Below, one piece after another: positions 27,966 to 36,603 of a DNA stretch of 64,000 nucleotides (within the stretch, counting starts at the first letter, position 1; every line of letters starts with the position of its first letter). Origin of the DNA: Rhodoferax sp. (GTDB lineage: Bacteria > Pseudomonadota > Gammaproteobacteria > Burkholderiales > Burkholderiaceae_C). Under the pieces are notes generated by a model that saw only the letters and a list, made by a program, of their open reading frames with translations, had not been told where the DNA came from and did no database searches. Both the position numbers and the translations under genes were made by a program. The stretch spans positions 62,001 to 126,000 of the forward strand of contig NZ_JAQTWL010000002.1 of assembly GCF_028689295.1 (NCBI RefSeq), in the 5' to 3' direction.

Positions 27966-29318
27966 TTATCCCACAATCACCCGGTTTCGACCCGATTCCT
28001 TGGCTGAATAAAGCGCCTCGTCGGCGCGCTTGACAAGTTCCTGATCACTGGCGGCGGCAAGTTCCGGGAAAGAGGTGATCCCGATGCTGATCGTGACGCA
28101 GATCATCTGATCTCCCTCCGCCACGGACGAGTCTTCCACCATGCGCCGTATCCGTTCGCCGAGGTCGTGGGAATTGGCTTTCGAAGCGGCGGGCAGGATA
28201 ACCAAGAATTCCTCGCCGCCGTAACGCATGAGAACGTCTCCCTCGCGAAGGGCGGCGCGCGTTGTTTTGGCAACATGGACGAGGACCCGGTCTCCCGCGA
28301 GGTGGCCGTAGGTATCGTTCACCTTCTTGAAATGATCGATATCGAGCATCATGACACCGAGGGTCCCAGTCATGCGGATCGCGCGGCCGAACTCCTCGTG
28401 AAGCCTCGCCATGCCGAAGCGCCGGTTGTAGATGCCGGTCAGCGGATCGAGGGCGGCCAGCGTTTGAAGGCGGTCATGGGTCAGGGCGTTATTGAAGGCG
28501 AGCGCCAGCCCATGGCGGAACAGATCGAGGCGAGACTTCGCATCATCCTTGAATCCAGCGCCACTGGCCAGGACGATGGCGCCGAGCGGGACTTCCTTGT
28601 AGAACACGGGGTCGACAAGCACCTCACGAGGCCGGAAGTTCGTCAGAATACCCTCAACAGTCACGTCTTGCGGCAGGTTCACGGTGACCCGGCTTGCGGT
28701 CTGGATCGCGCGTCGGACATGGTCGCTTTTACACAGCGAATCCGGCGTGCGGATGCCCTGTGATGACGCAATCTTCAGTTCGCCTTCCTCGGTGATCAGA
28801 ATGGCGCCTGCAGCCGCCTCGGAATGCTCCAGCAACTGCTCAAGAGCCTTACTCGATAAAACATCGAGTTCAAGATGGCTGGAAAGCACCTCGGTAAAGG
28901 AGCGCACTGCCGCATCAGTGCGGTGTGAGTAGGCAAGGGACTCCACGAGATAGTTGAAGGCCTTTGCACTCTCGCCTATTTCATCTTCCGAGTCCACGTC
29001 GACGTGACAGGCATCGACCGTGCATTTTTCCGCATTCCCGGTCTGCGCAAACGTCCTCAGGTTGGTTTCAACGAACCTCATTCGGTCAGCCAGTGTGCGC
29101 AACCTGATGCCGACGACCGATTTGGTCAGCCATATATTGGCCCCGCCAACCATACATCCGGCGGTCATGGTCGCGGCGAAAAACCACGGCGTCAGGGCCA
29201 GTTCAGCCGGCACTCCCATCATCCCGACAAAGAATGGGAAGACCAGACCCATGACAAGGCCCAGTCCGATCATCCATATGGCGAGATCGGTAAATACCTT
29301 CCGTGTCAGACGAATCAT
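27966..29318 (-). CDS. Membrane-anchored GGDEF diguanylate cyclase
   Basis: 450 residues. Two N-terminal membrane segments (about 11-32 and 42-64) are followed by a HAMP-like linker, a GAF-like middle domain (SSHLELDVLSSKALEQLLEHSEAAAGAILI) and a C-terminal GGDEF domain starting at LDPLTGIYNRRFG. The active loop is RYGGEEFLVI, and RxxD five residues before it (REGD) is an intact product-inhibition site, so cyclic-di-GMP synthesis with feedback control is expected. The periplasmic part is too short to be a clear sensor, so the signal probably acts through the GAF region. No EAL domain. Confidence 0.9.
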   Translation of the reverse strand: MIRLTRKVFTDLAIWMIGLGLVMGLVFPFFVGMMGVPAELALTPWFFAATMTAGCMVGGANIWLTKSVVGIRLRTLADRMRFVETNLRTFAQTGNAEKCTVDACHVDVDSEDEIGESAKAFNYLVESLAYSHRTDAAVRSFTEVLSSHLELDVLSSKALEQLLEHSEAAAGAILITEEGELKIASSQGIRTPDSLCKSDHVRRAIQTASRVTVNLPQDVTVEGILTNFRPREVLVDPVFYKEVPLGAIVLASGAGFKDDAKSRLDLFRHGLALAFNNALTHDRLQTLAALDPLTGIYNRRFGMARLHEEFGRAIRMTGTLGVMMLDIDHFKKVNDTYGHLAGDRVLVHVAKTTRAALREGDVLMRYGGEEFLVILPAASKANSHDLGERIRRMVEDSSVAEGDQMICVTISIGITSFPELAAASDQELVKRADEALYSAKESGRNRVIVG

Positions 29319-29440
29319 GGCGATCTCCTGCTTTATATGGAACGGCTAAAAGTATCTCATACGGGGGGTCCCGTCAGACCATCATTGAGCACCGGGAGCA
29401 AGAAGGGGCCAAACACACGCATCCGCTTGTAGGTCGGTTG

Positions 29441-30106
29441 CTACTTGAACAGCCCTTTGATGCCTGCACCCACCTGATTCAAAGCGTCACCACCGGATTT
29501 CATCAGCCGGTCAAAGCTGGCCACCCCACTCAGCTTGGTCTTGAGGGCCGAGACCACTTCCTGCCCCAACTCGCCCGGCGAGATGCCGCCCTTGGCACGG
29601 CCCAGATTTTTCAAGGTGATGTCGGGCAGGGCCACGCTGCCGGTCTTGCCGTTCATGAAGGCGGCGCTGGCCTGCGCCTGCGCGTGGCGGATGGTCAGTA
29701 ACTCGACAATCAGCTTTTTACTGGGCCGCGATGGATCAGCGTTGGTGTTGACGGCTTTGACAATGTGGTTCGACAGGGCGTCAAAGTTGGTCAGCGTGTC
29801 GCCTTTTTCGTAGATCACATCGGGCGCCTCGATGGCAATGCGCCGCACCAGAACCACGTCTTGGGTGACGCTGGCGACGTCGATTTCGACCTCGACGCTG
29901 GCCACTTTCAAGGCGTAGGCGGTCTTGAAGCCCGGCGGGTTGCCAACGCTGAAAGCTTTGACGCTGCCCCGGCCATCGGTGGGTGAGAGTTTCACGCTGC
30001 CGACGCTGACCCTGGCCTGCGTCATGCTGCTGCCATAGCTCTCGATGGCATTTTTGACCAGGCCATCAAGGTTGCCAGACAGCCAGAACAGGGCGCCCGC
30101 CACCAA
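29441..30106 (-). CDS. AsmA-like/exported protein, N-terminus possibly frameshifted
   Basis: About 221 residues of an uncharacterised envelope protein resembling short AsmA/DUF748-like repeats (VKNAIESYGSSMTQARVSVGSVKLSPTDGRGS, then IAIEAPDVIYEKGD). The frame opens only with TTG at 30106, inside a hydrophobic anchor (ALFWLSGNLDG). Directly upstream, in another frame, GGAGG and a TTG begin MKKLGLILLLLP, which looks like the missing lysine-plus-leucine signal anchor. A single-base deletion would explain both halves. Function is unknown; it is probably anchored in the inner membrane facing the periplasm. Confidence 0.6.
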   Translation of the reverse strand: MVAGALFWLSGNLDGLVKNAIESYGSSMTQARVSVGSVKLSPTDGRGSVKAFSVGNPPGFKTAYALKVASVEVEIDVASVTQDVVLVRRIAIEAPDVIYEKGDTLTNFDALSNHIVKAVNTNADPSRPSKKLIVELLTIRHAQAQASAAFMNGKTGSVALPDITLKNLGRAKGGISPGELGQEVVSALKTKLSGVASFDRLMKSGGDALNQVGAGIKGLFK

Positions 30107-30171
30107 GGCAGCAGCAACAGGATCAGACCGAGTTTTTTCAAGTGGCCTCCAAGAGCAGTCTAATCAGGCGC

Positions 30172-31863
30172 TTACATCTCGGTGTAATTGGGTCCGCCAC
30201 CGCCCTCCGGCGTGACCCAGACGATGTTTTGCATCGGGTCCTTGATGTCGCAGGTCTTGCAATGCACGCAGTTGGCGGCGTTGATCTGCAGGCGGTCGGC
30301 TCCGCTGTCGTCCTTGACAAACTCATACACCCCGGCCGGGCAGTAGCGCGCCTCGGGGCCGGCAAACTTGGCCAGGTTCACGGTCACCGGCACGCTGGCA
30401 TCCTTGAGCGTCAGGTGCGCCGGTTGGTTTTCTTCATGGGCGGCATTGCTGATGAAGACGCTGCTCAGGCGGTCGAAGGTGAGCTTGCCATCCGGCTTGG
30501 GGTAGTCGATGGGCTTGCATTCTGACGCGGGCTTGAGGTAGGCGTAGTCGGGTTTGTCGCGTCGGATGGTCCAGGGCATCCTGCCATTCAAGCCAAACTG
30601 CTCCAAGCCGTTCATCAGCGTGCCGACTGTGAGGCCGTGCTTGAACCAGGCCTTGAAGTTGCGCGATTTGTTGAGCTCGGCATACAGCCAGCTGGCCTCG
30701 AAAGCTTCGGGGTAAGCCGTAAGTTCGTCGTGCGCGCGGCCTGCGCTCACAGCATCAAAAGCCGCCTCGGCGGCCAGCATGCCAGACTTGATGGCGGAAT
30801 GGCTGCCCTTGATGCGACTCACGTTCAAGAATCCGGCATCACAACCCACCAGCGCGCCACCCGGGAACACGGTCTTGGGCAATGCCAGCAAGCCCCCGGC
30901 GGTGATGGCGCGGGCACCATAGGCCAGGCGTTTTCCGGTCACTTCGCCCTGGTCGTTTTCCAGGTACCAGCGGATGTTGGGATGAGTTTTCCAGCGCTGG
31001 AATTCCTCGAACGGACTTAAGAATGGGTTGGCGTAGTTCAGGCCGGTGATGAAACCCAGGGCGATCTTGTTGTCTTCCATGTGGTACAGAAACGAGCCGC
31101 CGTAGGTGTCGTTTTCCATCGGCCAGCCGGCGGTGTGCACCACCAGACCGGGTTCGTGGCGGCTGGGTTCGGCTTCCCAGAGTTCCTTGATGCCGATGGC
31201 GTAGCTTTGCGGGTCGCAGCCTTCGTCCAGATTGAATTTGTCGATGACCTGCTTGCCCAAGTGGCCGCGCGAGCCTTCGGCAAAGACGGTGTATTTGCCC
31301 AGCAGCTCCATGCCGATCTGAAAGTTGGGGCCGGGCGCGCCGCTTTTCTCCACGCCCATGTTGCCGGTGGCCACGCCGGTGACCTGGCCGGCCTCGTTGT
31401 ACAGCACTTCGGCAGCGGCAAAGCCGGGGAAAATTTCAACGCCCAGGCTTTCGGCCTGGGTTGCCAGCCAGCGCGTCAGCGCGCCCAGGCTGATGATGTA
31501 GTTGCCGTGGTTCTGGCTGCATTCGGGCAGCATCATGTTGGGCGTGCGGTAGCCGGTGGACTCGCTCAGGAACATCATGGCTTCGTCGGTAACCGGCTGA
31601 TTGAGCGGTGCGCCCATGGCTTTCCAGTCGGGGAACAGCTCGGTGAGCGATTGTGGGTCGAGCACCGCACCGGACAGGATGTGGGCACCGGGCTCGGAAC
31701 CCTTTTCCAGCACCACCACCGACAACTCAGCGCCTGTTCCTGCGGCCAGTTGTTTCAGCCGGATGGCGGTGGCCAGGCCGGCGGGGCCGCCACCGACCAC
31801 GACCACGTCGTACTCCATGGATTCGCGGGGGCCGTATTGGGTCAGGATTTCCTGGTTTGTCAT
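30172..31863 (-). CDS. Electron-transfer flavoprotein-ubiquinone oxidoreductase
   Basis: 563-residue ETF-QO. It takes electrons from ETF, reduced by acyl-CoA dehydrogenases, and passes them to ubiquinone at the inner membrane. The N-terminal FAD dinucleotide motif is VVVVGGGPAGLATAIRLKQ, and the C-terminal [4Fe-4S] ferredoxin-like motif is CVHCKTCDIKDPMQNI with an upstream Cys in YCPAGVYEF. PEGGGGPNYTEM is the usual C-terminus. It is divergent from an SDR gene, with a palindromic operator candidate between them. Confidence 0.96.
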   Translation of the reverse strand: MTNQEILTQYGPRESMEYDVVVVGGGPAGLATAIRLKQLAAGTGAELSVVVLEKGSEPGAHILSGAVLDPQSLTELFPDWKAMGAPLNQPVTDEAMMFLSESTGYRTPNMMLPECSQNHGNYIISLGALTRWLATQAESLGVEIFPGFAAAEVLYNEAGQVTGVATGNMGVEKSGAPGPNFQIGMELLGKYTVFAEGSRGHLGKQVIDKFNLDEGCDPQSYAIGIKELWEAEPSRHEPGLVVHTAGWPMENDTYGGSFLYHMEDNKIALGFITGLNYANPFLSPFEEFQRWKTHPNIRWYLENDQGEVTGKRLAYGARAITAGGLLALPKTVFPGGALVGCDAGFLNVSRIKGSHSAIKSGMLAAEAAFDAVSAGRAHDELTAYPEAFEASWLYAELNKSRNFKAWFKHGLTVGTLMNGLEQFGLNGRMPWTIRRDKPDYAYLKPASECKPIDYPKPDGKLTFDRLSSVFISNAAHEENQPAHLTLKDASVPVTVNLAKFAGPEARYCPAGVYEFVKDDSGADRLQINAANCVHCKTCDIKDPMQNIVWVTPEGGGGPNYTEM

Positions 31864-31971
31864 GGTGGGACTCGCTTCATCAACTGATTAAACTCAAGCC
31901 AATGTGATGTTGGCTAAAACTGGCGTGAATTGTCTTCCAAAAATTCAAATTTCAGGCAACGCACCAAGCAC

Positions 31972-31991
31972 AATAGAACAGTCGTTCTATT
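31972..31991. promoter_or_regulatory. TetR-type operator candidate between ETF-QO and SDR genes
   Basis: AATAGAAC-AGTC-GTTCTATT is an inverted repeat with 8-bp perfect arms and a 4-base centre, 28 bases before the SDR start and 109 before the ETF-QO start. The AGAAC-N4-GTTCT shape is common for TetR-family regulators of acyl-CoA metabolism in Burkholderiales. No tetR gene is in the neighbourhood, so the regulator would be encoded elsewhere. Confidence 0.55.
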
Positions 31992-32018
31992 ACTGATGGA
32001 ATAAATGGAGAAATCACC

Positions 32019-32801
32019 ATGACATACAGCATTGACCTTTCGGGCCGGGTGGCCTTGATCACGGGTGCCTCGGGTGGATTGGGGGCGCAGTTTGCCCGCA
32101 CCCTGGCGGAGGCTGGTGCAGCCGTGGTGCTGGCCAGCCGCCGGGTGGAGAAACTCAAGGAATTGCGCGCGCAAATTGAGGGCGCGGGCGGCGACGCCCA
32201 TGTGATCAAGCTCGATGTGACGGATCAGGACTCGATCAAGTCTGCCGTGGCGCACGCCGAAACCGAGGTTGGCTCGATCGACATTTTGGTCAACAACTCG
32301 GGTGTCAGCACCACCCAGCGCATCCAGGATGTGAGCGAAGACAACTTTGATTTCATGTTTGACACCAACGTCAAGGGTGCCTTTTTTGTGGCGCAAGAGG
32401 TCGGCAAGCGCATGCTGGCGCGCGCCCAGGGGGCAGCGCCGGGCAGCTTTACCGGAGGGCGAATCATCAATATCGCCAGCACAGCGGGGCTGCGCGTGCT
32501 GCCAAAAATTGGCGTCTATTGCATGAGCAAGGCGGCGCTGATCCAGATGACCAAAGCCATGGCGCTGGAGTGGGGCCGCTTTGGCATCAATGTCAACGCC
32601 ATTTGCCCCGGCTACATCGACACCGAGCTCAACCATGCCCACTGGCAAACGGAAGCGGGCCAGAAGCTGATCCAGATGTTGCCGCGCAAGCGCGTGGGTC
32701 GACCGCAGGACCTGGACGCGCTGCTGGTGATGCTGTGCTCCGACCAAAGCCATTTCATCAACGGCGCCGTGATCTCTGCCGACGATGGCTTTGCGGTTTA
32801 G
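32019..32801 (+). CDS. Short-chain dehydrogenase/reductase
   Basis: 260-residue classical SDR. The cofactor motif is TGASGGLGAQF near residue 15, NNSG follows (VNNSGVSTT near 91), and the catalytic Tyr-Lys pair is in VYCMSKAALIQM, with an upstream serine in IINIASTAG. ASRR after the second strand suggests NADP preference. Substrate unknown; 3-hydroxyacyl or 3-oxoacyl-thioester activity is likely given the divergent ETF-QO gene and shared operator. GGAG precedes ATG. Confidence 0.88.
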   Translation: MTYSIDLSGRVALITGASGGLGAQFARTLAEAGAAVVLASRRVEKLKELRAQIEGAGGDAHVIKLDVTDQDSIKSAVAHAETEVGSIDILVNNSGVSTTQRIQDVSEDNFDFMFDTNVKGAFFVAQEVGKRMLARAQGAAPGSFTGGRIINIASTAGLRVLPKIGVYCMSKAALIQMTKAMALEWGRFGINVNAICPGYIDTELNHAHWQTEAGQKLIQMLPRKRVGRPQDLDALLVMLCSDQSHFINGAVISADDGFAV

Positions 32802-32807
32802 CACTGC

Positions 32808-33707
32808 ATGCTGACCGGACTGGTTGCGGGCCTCGCCGCGGGCGCCTTGTGGGGCATGGTGTTCGTGGTGCCGCGTATGACACCGGGTTTGAGTTCGGTG
32901 GATCTGACGGCCGGGCGCTTCATCAGTTACGGCGGCATGGCGGCGCTGGCCATGCTGCTGACTTGGCGCAGCCATACTTGGCCCACGGCGCGCCAGGCGG
33001 TCACCGCCCTGGGCATGAGCCTGCTGGGCGCGACCGGCTACTACCTGCTGCTGGCGCAAAGCATCGTTTATGCGGGCACCGAGGTGCCCACCCTCATCAT
33101 CGGCACCATTCCGATCTGGGTCATGCTGCTGGGCAAGCCGGTCGGCCTCAAATGGGCTGGCCTGTTGCCGGGGCTGCTTCTTACCCTGGGCGGACTGGCG
33201 CTGATGATGCAGTCAACCTTGAGCCAGGCAGCAAGACTGCCCGCCGGGGGTGGCCAGTTCTGGTGGGGCGTGCTGCTGGCGCTCGGCGCCATGCTGTGCT
33301 GGACGGCCTTTGCCCTGGTCAACGCGGCTTGGCTCAAGCGCCACCCGGAAGTCAGCGCCACCGAATGGGCCAACTGGCTTGGCGTGGCCACCGGTCTGGG
33401 CGCTTTTGTGCTCTGGTTGCTGCTGGGTTCTGACATCCGGACGCTTTCCCTGCTGGACAATCAGGCCGTCATCGTGATGGCCTGCATCGCCACCGGCATC
33501 GGGTCGGGCTGGGCTGCCAGCATTTTGTGGAACGTGGCCAGCCAGCGCCTGAGCGTCAGCCTGTGCGGTCAATTGATTGTGAGTGAAACCTTGTTCGCCC
33601 TGTTTTATTCTTTTGTCTGGGACGGTGTCTGGCCTGCGGCAACGCAAGCCTGGGCCGCCGTGTTGTTCACGCTGGGCATTCTGGCCTCGATCAGGGCGCA
33701 TCGCTGA
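32808..33707 (+). CDS. EamA/DMT-family transporter
   Basis: 299 residues with ten predicted hydrophobic segments in two EamA repeats, beginning with AGLAAGALWGMVFVVPR and ending near LFTLGILAS. Drug/metabolite superfamily members mostly export amino acids or metabolites; the substrate cannot be inferred. The gene starts seven bases after the SDR stop and shares TGATG with ubiC, so SDR, eamA, ubiC and the thioesterase gene appear to form one unit. Confidence 0.85.
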   Translation: MLTGLVAGLAAGALWGMVFVVPRMTPGLSSVDLTAGRFISYGGMAALAMLLTWRSHTWPTARQAVTALGMSLLGATGYYLLLAQSIVYAGTEVPTLIIGTIPIWVMLLGKPVGLKWAGLLPGLLLTLGGLALMMQSTLSQAARLPAGGGQFWWGVLLALGAMLCWTAFALVNAAWLKRHPEVSATEWANWLGVATGLGAFVLWLLLGSDIRTLSLLDNQAVIVMACIATGIGSGWAASILWNVASQRLSVSLCGQLIVSETLFALFYSFVWDGVWPAATQAWAAVLFTLGILASIRAHR

Positions 33708-34285
33708 TGGGCTGGCAGGCTACTTCCTCGGCGCGTGGCGGATTGCGGCATTGGTTGCAGGCTTCTGGCTCGCTCAGTGCACGGCTGGCGGCCACGGGTG
33801 AGTGCTTCAGTGTGCAGGTGCTGGTGCAAGGTCGCCAGCCGCTCACCCTGGATGAAGCGCGCGCATTGGGACTGGGTGGGCGACGCACCGGCTATGCGCG
33901 CGAGGTCTTGCTGCGGGTGGATGGCCAACCGATGGTGTTTGCCCGCAGTGTTACGGCGCACGCTGACTCGGTGGGCGCCTGGCGCTCGGTGCGTGGTTTG
34001 GGCAGCCGTCCGTTGGCTGATGTGCTGTTCAAGCGCTCGGGCATTTCGCGTGCGCCGCTGGCCTACAGTCAACTCCAGCGTCAAAGCCGGTTGCAGCGCC
34101 ATGTGGCCAGTTCCTGGCTGGCGGCCACGGGCATGCCTCTGGCCACACAGGCCTTGTCAGCGCGCCGTTCGGTATTTACCCGCCATGGTGCGGCGCTGTT
34201 GGTGATGGAGGTGTTTGCCGCCCCTGAGAACTGTTGGCCTTGGCCCGCGGGTGAAGTATTAAAAAATATCAAGCGAAGGAGATAG
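33707..34285 (+). CDS. ubiC: Chorismate lyase
   Basis: 192-residue UbiC, which removes pyruvate from chorismate to give 4-hydroxybenzoate, the ring precursor of ubiquinone. Diagnostic stretches are REVLLRVDGQPMVFARSVTAH (catalytic Arg and substrate loop) near residue 62 and SRAPLAYSQLQ in the second half. Length is in range. It starts within the stop of the EamA gene (TGATG). ubiA is not in the window. Confidence 0.88.
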   Translation: MGWQATSSARGGLRHWLQASGSLSARLAATGECFSVQVLVQGRQPLTLDEARALGLGGRRTGYAREVLLRVDGQPMVFARSVTAHADSVGAWRSVRGLGSRPLADVLFKRSGISRAPLAYSQLQRQSRLQRHVASSWLAATGMPLATQALSARRSVFTRHGAALLVMEVFAAPENCWPWPAGEVLKNIKRRR

Positions 34286-34287
34286 CG

Positions 34288-34707
34288 ATGAAGTATGACA
34301 TTCCAGAACAGAAAAAGCTGGTATTCGAGGTGGTGATCCCGATCCGCTGGGGCGACATGGACGCCATGGGCCATGTCAACAACACCACCTATTTTCGCTA
34401 TCTGGAAACCTGCCGTATCGACTGGATGCGCGCTGCCGGCTGCATGCCCAACCCGATGGGCGAGGGGCCGGTGATCGTCAATGCCTTCTGCAACTTTTAC
34501 AAGCAGCTGGAATACCCTGGCGACGTGCTGGTCAAGATGTACGCCAGCGACCCGGCCCGCACGACCTTCGAGACCTGGGCCACCATGGAAATGACCGACC
34601 AGCCCGGCGTGATCTACGCCGCGGGCGGGGCCACCACGATCTGGGTCGATTTTCCCAAGCAAAAAGCGATTGACCTGCCCGACTGGATGCGCGCCATTGT
34701 CACGTGA
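34288..34707 (+). CDS. Hotdog-fold acyl-CoA thioesterase
   Basis: 139-residue YbgC/4-hydroxybenzoyl-CoA thioesterase-like protein. The motif IRWGDMDAMGHVNNTTYFRYLETCR near residues 16-36 holds the catalytic aspartate of the 4HBT type. It hydrolyses acyl-CoA or aryl-CoA thioesters; the position directly after ubiC makes a 4-hydroxybenzoyl-CoA-like or short acyl-CoA substrate plausible but unproven. A purine-rich AAGGAGAT lies just before ATG. Confidence 0.87.
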   Translation: MKYDIPEQKKLVFEVVIPIRWGDMDAMGHVNNTTYFRYLETCRIDWMRAAGCMPNPMGEGPVIVNAFCNFYKQLEYPGDVLVKMYASDPARTTFETWATMEMTDQPGVIYAAGGATTIWVDFPKQKAIDLPDWMRAIVT

Positions 34708-34734
34708 AGTGACCCATCGAACCGCTTGAGCCGC

Positions 34735-35046
34735 TTATCTGGAAAAATGACCTGACACGATGAGTTGATCCACTTCAACTTCTGCCGTGGCCCAGTCGTC
34801 CAGCGGATTGCCGGGGGCAAAGCCGCGCCGCTGCGCCACATAAAAGGCGGCGACTTCAATGTAGTTGTGGCGCTGTTCCGAACTCACCTCGGGCCGCGCG
34901 GCAGAGGGCGTGGCCTTTACTTTGCTGATGGCTGCTTTTTTGGCAGGCGCTTTTTTCACAGCAGCAGTCGGTGCCGCTTTGGGTGACGCTGCGGTGGCTG
35001 GCGCGGCAACGGCCTTTTTGGCGGGTGATTTTTTTGCAGTGACCAT
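34735..35046 (-). CDS. DUF2934 protein with Lys/Ala-rich histone-H1-like N-terminus
   Basis: 103 residues. The first 60 are low-complexity lysine/alanine/proline (AKKSPAKKAVAAP, VKKAPAKKAA), like bacterial H1-like tails that bind DNA. The C-terminal 40 (RHNYIEVAAFYVAQRRGFAPGNPLDDWATAEVEVD) form a DUF2934 domain. ATG at 35046 has AAGGAGAA at the right distance; the longer track start lacks support. Possibly a nucleoid-associated protein; no direct evidence of function. Confidence 0.75.
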   Translation of the reverse strand: MVTAKKSPAKKAVAAPATAASPKAAPTAAVKKAPAKKAAISKVKATPSAARPEVSSEQRHNYIEVAAFYVAQRRGFAPGNPLDDWATAEVEVDQLIVSGHFSR

Positions 35047-35138
35047 GAATTTCTCCTTGGATGAAGGGTGTGTGACCATGACCAATACGGTGCCTGCTCT
35101 GCTTGCGGTGGTTGATGCAGTTTTGCGCGGCATCGTGA

Positions 35139-35693
35139 TTAACCCGCCATTAATTTGTGCACCAGATCACCGGTATTGGACGCCTTGTATTTTCGCATCA
35201 AACGGGCGCGGTAGATTTCGACGGTGCGGTGGCTGATGGCGAGCGCCTTGCCGATCTCCTTGCTGGTCAGGCCGCCCATCAAAAAGGCCGCCACTTCGCG
35301 TTCTCGGGCGGTCAATTCTGCCTTGACCGGTCGGCTGGCACTCAAATCTTCAAAGGTCCAGATGCCCGCCTCGTGCGGTGCTGCCTGGTTGAGGGCGCGG
35401 CCGGTCACATGGCACCAGAAGGTTTCACCCTTGAAGCGGCCATCGAGCCGTTTCATGATGCGGTCATCGGCGTAGGTGCCGTTGCGGTTGAGCAGCGGGG
35501 CGATGCGCTGGCCGGTGCGCTCGAATTCGAGCGCGCTGGGGTAGAGCACCTGGAACGACTGGCCGATCAGTTGATCGGGCGCGGCGCCGAACATCTCGCA
35601 CAGGTGTCGGTTGCAGTTCACCATGGTGCGGTTGCGTGACAGGGCCAGCCCCACGGGAGCCATTTCGAAAGCCAGGCGGTAATCAATGTCCAT
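35139..35693 (-). CDS. PAS-LuxR transcriptional regulator
   Basis: 184 residues: an N-terminal PAS domain (DYRLAFEMAPVGLALSRNRTMVNCNRHLCEMFG) and a C-terminal LuxR helix-turn-helix (LTAREREVAAFLMGGLTSKEIGKALAISHRTVEIYRARLMRKY). No receiver domain, so it is not a standard response regulator; PAS may bind a small molecule directly. It is divergent from the scoA-scoB CoA-transferase genes and is the natural candidate to control them, perhaps through the inverted repeat at 35776. Confidence 0.87.
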   Translation of the reverse strand: MDIDYRLAFEMAPVGLALSRNRTMVNCNRHLCEMFGAAPDQLIGQSFQVLYPSALEFERTGQRIAPLLNRNGTYADDRIMKRLDGRFKGETFWCHVTGRALNQAAPHEAGIWTFEDLSASRPVKAELTAREREVAAFLMGGLTSKEIGKALAISHRTVEIYRARLMRKYKASNTGDLVHKLMAG

Positions 35694-35705
35694 GATTCAA
35701 AAAAT

Positions 35706-35756
35706 TTGCGGGTCAGACCATTCGCGCAGCGACGTGCTCTGACCCCAACTGATTAG
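35706..35756. repeat. Intergenic GGGTCAGA palindromic repeat
   Basis: TTGCGGGTCAGACCATTCGC followed by GCAGCGACGTGCTCTGACCCCAACT. GGGTCAGA and TCTGACCC are inverted, giving a hairpin. The reverse complement at 50007-50056 is nearly identical over 50 nt. Such GGGTCAGA elements in Burkholderiales resemble REP sequences mobilised by REP-associated tyrosine transposases; no transposase gene is present in the window. Confidence 0.7.
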
Positions 35757-35775
35757 GGTTTGCACCTTACGAAAA

Positions 35776-35797
35776 ACTACGTATGGAATTAGGTAGT
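35776..35797. promoter_or_regulatory. Inverted repeat before scoA
   Basis: ACTAC-N12-GTAGT lies 39-60 bases upstream of the scoA start, in the gap shared with the divergent PAS-LuxR gene. TAGTAT at 35794-35799 could be a -10 box without a good -35, a pattern expected of an activator-dependent promoter. Assignment to the LuxR protein is inference from position. Confidence 0.35.
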
Positions 35798-35835
35798 ATC
35801 GTAACGCTACTGTTTCTATCTACGGAGTTTTCGCA

Positions 35836-36528
35836 GTGAATAAAATTTACCCATCGGCAGCCGCAGCGCTGCAAGGCATTGTCAGGAACGGCCAATTGCT
35901 GGCTGTTGGCGGCTTTGGCCTGTGCGGCATTCCAGAGGCTCTCATCGACGCCTTGCGCGACAGCGGCGCGAGTGACCTCACGGTCATTTCCAATAACGCG
36001 GGTGTCGATGGCTTTGGCCTGGGCAAGCTGCTGGAAACACGCCAGATCAGCAAGATGATCTCCAGCTATGTGGGCGAGAACAAGGAATTTGAGCGCCAGT
36101 ACCTGGCCGGCGAGCTGCAGCTGGAGTTCACACCGCAGGGCACGCTGGCCGAGAAGCTGCGGGCAGGTGGCGCCGGCATTCCGGCGTTCTACGTGCGCAC
36201 TGGGGTGGGCACATTGGTGGCCGAAGGCAAGGAAAACCGCGTCTTTGACGGCCATGTGTACATTCTGGAACACGCCCTGGTGCCAGATGTGTCGCTGGTC
36301 AAGGCCTGGAAAGCCGACAAGAGCGGCAACCTGCTGTTCCGGCGCACCGCGCGCAACTTCAACCCTGCCGTGGCCATGGCTGGCAAGATTACCGTGGTGG
36401 AAGTGGAAGAAATTGTCGAAACCGGGACGTTCGATCCCGACAGCGTGCATTTGCCCGGCATCTACGTGAACCGCATCGTGCTCAATGCCAAACCCGAAAA
36501 GCGCATTGAAAAGCGCACGATTCGCTGA
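35836..36528 (+). CDS. scoA: 3-oxoacid CoA-transferase subunit A
   Basis: 230-residue alpha subunit of a succinyl-CoA:3-ketoacid (acetoacetate) CoA-transferase. The conserved CoA-binding region [16 protein letters not shown] is near residues 24-39, and [16 protein letters not shown] and [43 protein letters not shown]-type text follow. It works with the B subunit encoded 75 bases downstream to activate acetoacetate, for example from ketone body or polyhydroxybutyrate breakdown. The start context is CGCAGTG, with ATG-less GTG at 35836. Confidence 0.93.
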   Translation: MNKIYPSAAAALQGIVRNGQLLAVGGFGLCGIPEALIDALRDSGASDLTVISNNAGVDGFGLGKLLETRQISKMISSYVGENKEFERQYLAGELQLEFTPQGTLAEKLRAGGAGIPAFYVRTGVGTLVAEGKENRVFDGHVYILEHALVPDVSLVKAWKADKSGNLLFRRTARNFNPAVAMAGKITVVEVEEIVETGTFDPDSVHLPGIYVNRIVLNAKPEKRIEKRTIR

Positions 36529-36531
36529 ATT

Positions 36532-36580
36532 TTTGCGGGACAGACCGCAGCGACGCAGTCGCCAGCTCTGTCCTCAACAT
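36532..36580. repeat. Diverged GGGACAGA palindrome between scoA and scoB
   Basis: TTTGCGGGACAGACCGCAGC then CAGCTCTGTCCTCAAC: the arrangement is that of the 35706 repeat with T-to-A and matching A-to-T changes in the two arms (GGGACAGA / TCTGTCC), so pairing is kept. It sits inside the scoAB operon and would form an intercistronic hairpin. Confidence 0.55.
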
Positions 36581-36603
36581 ATTAAACAAATAGGAGTTTG
36601 ATC

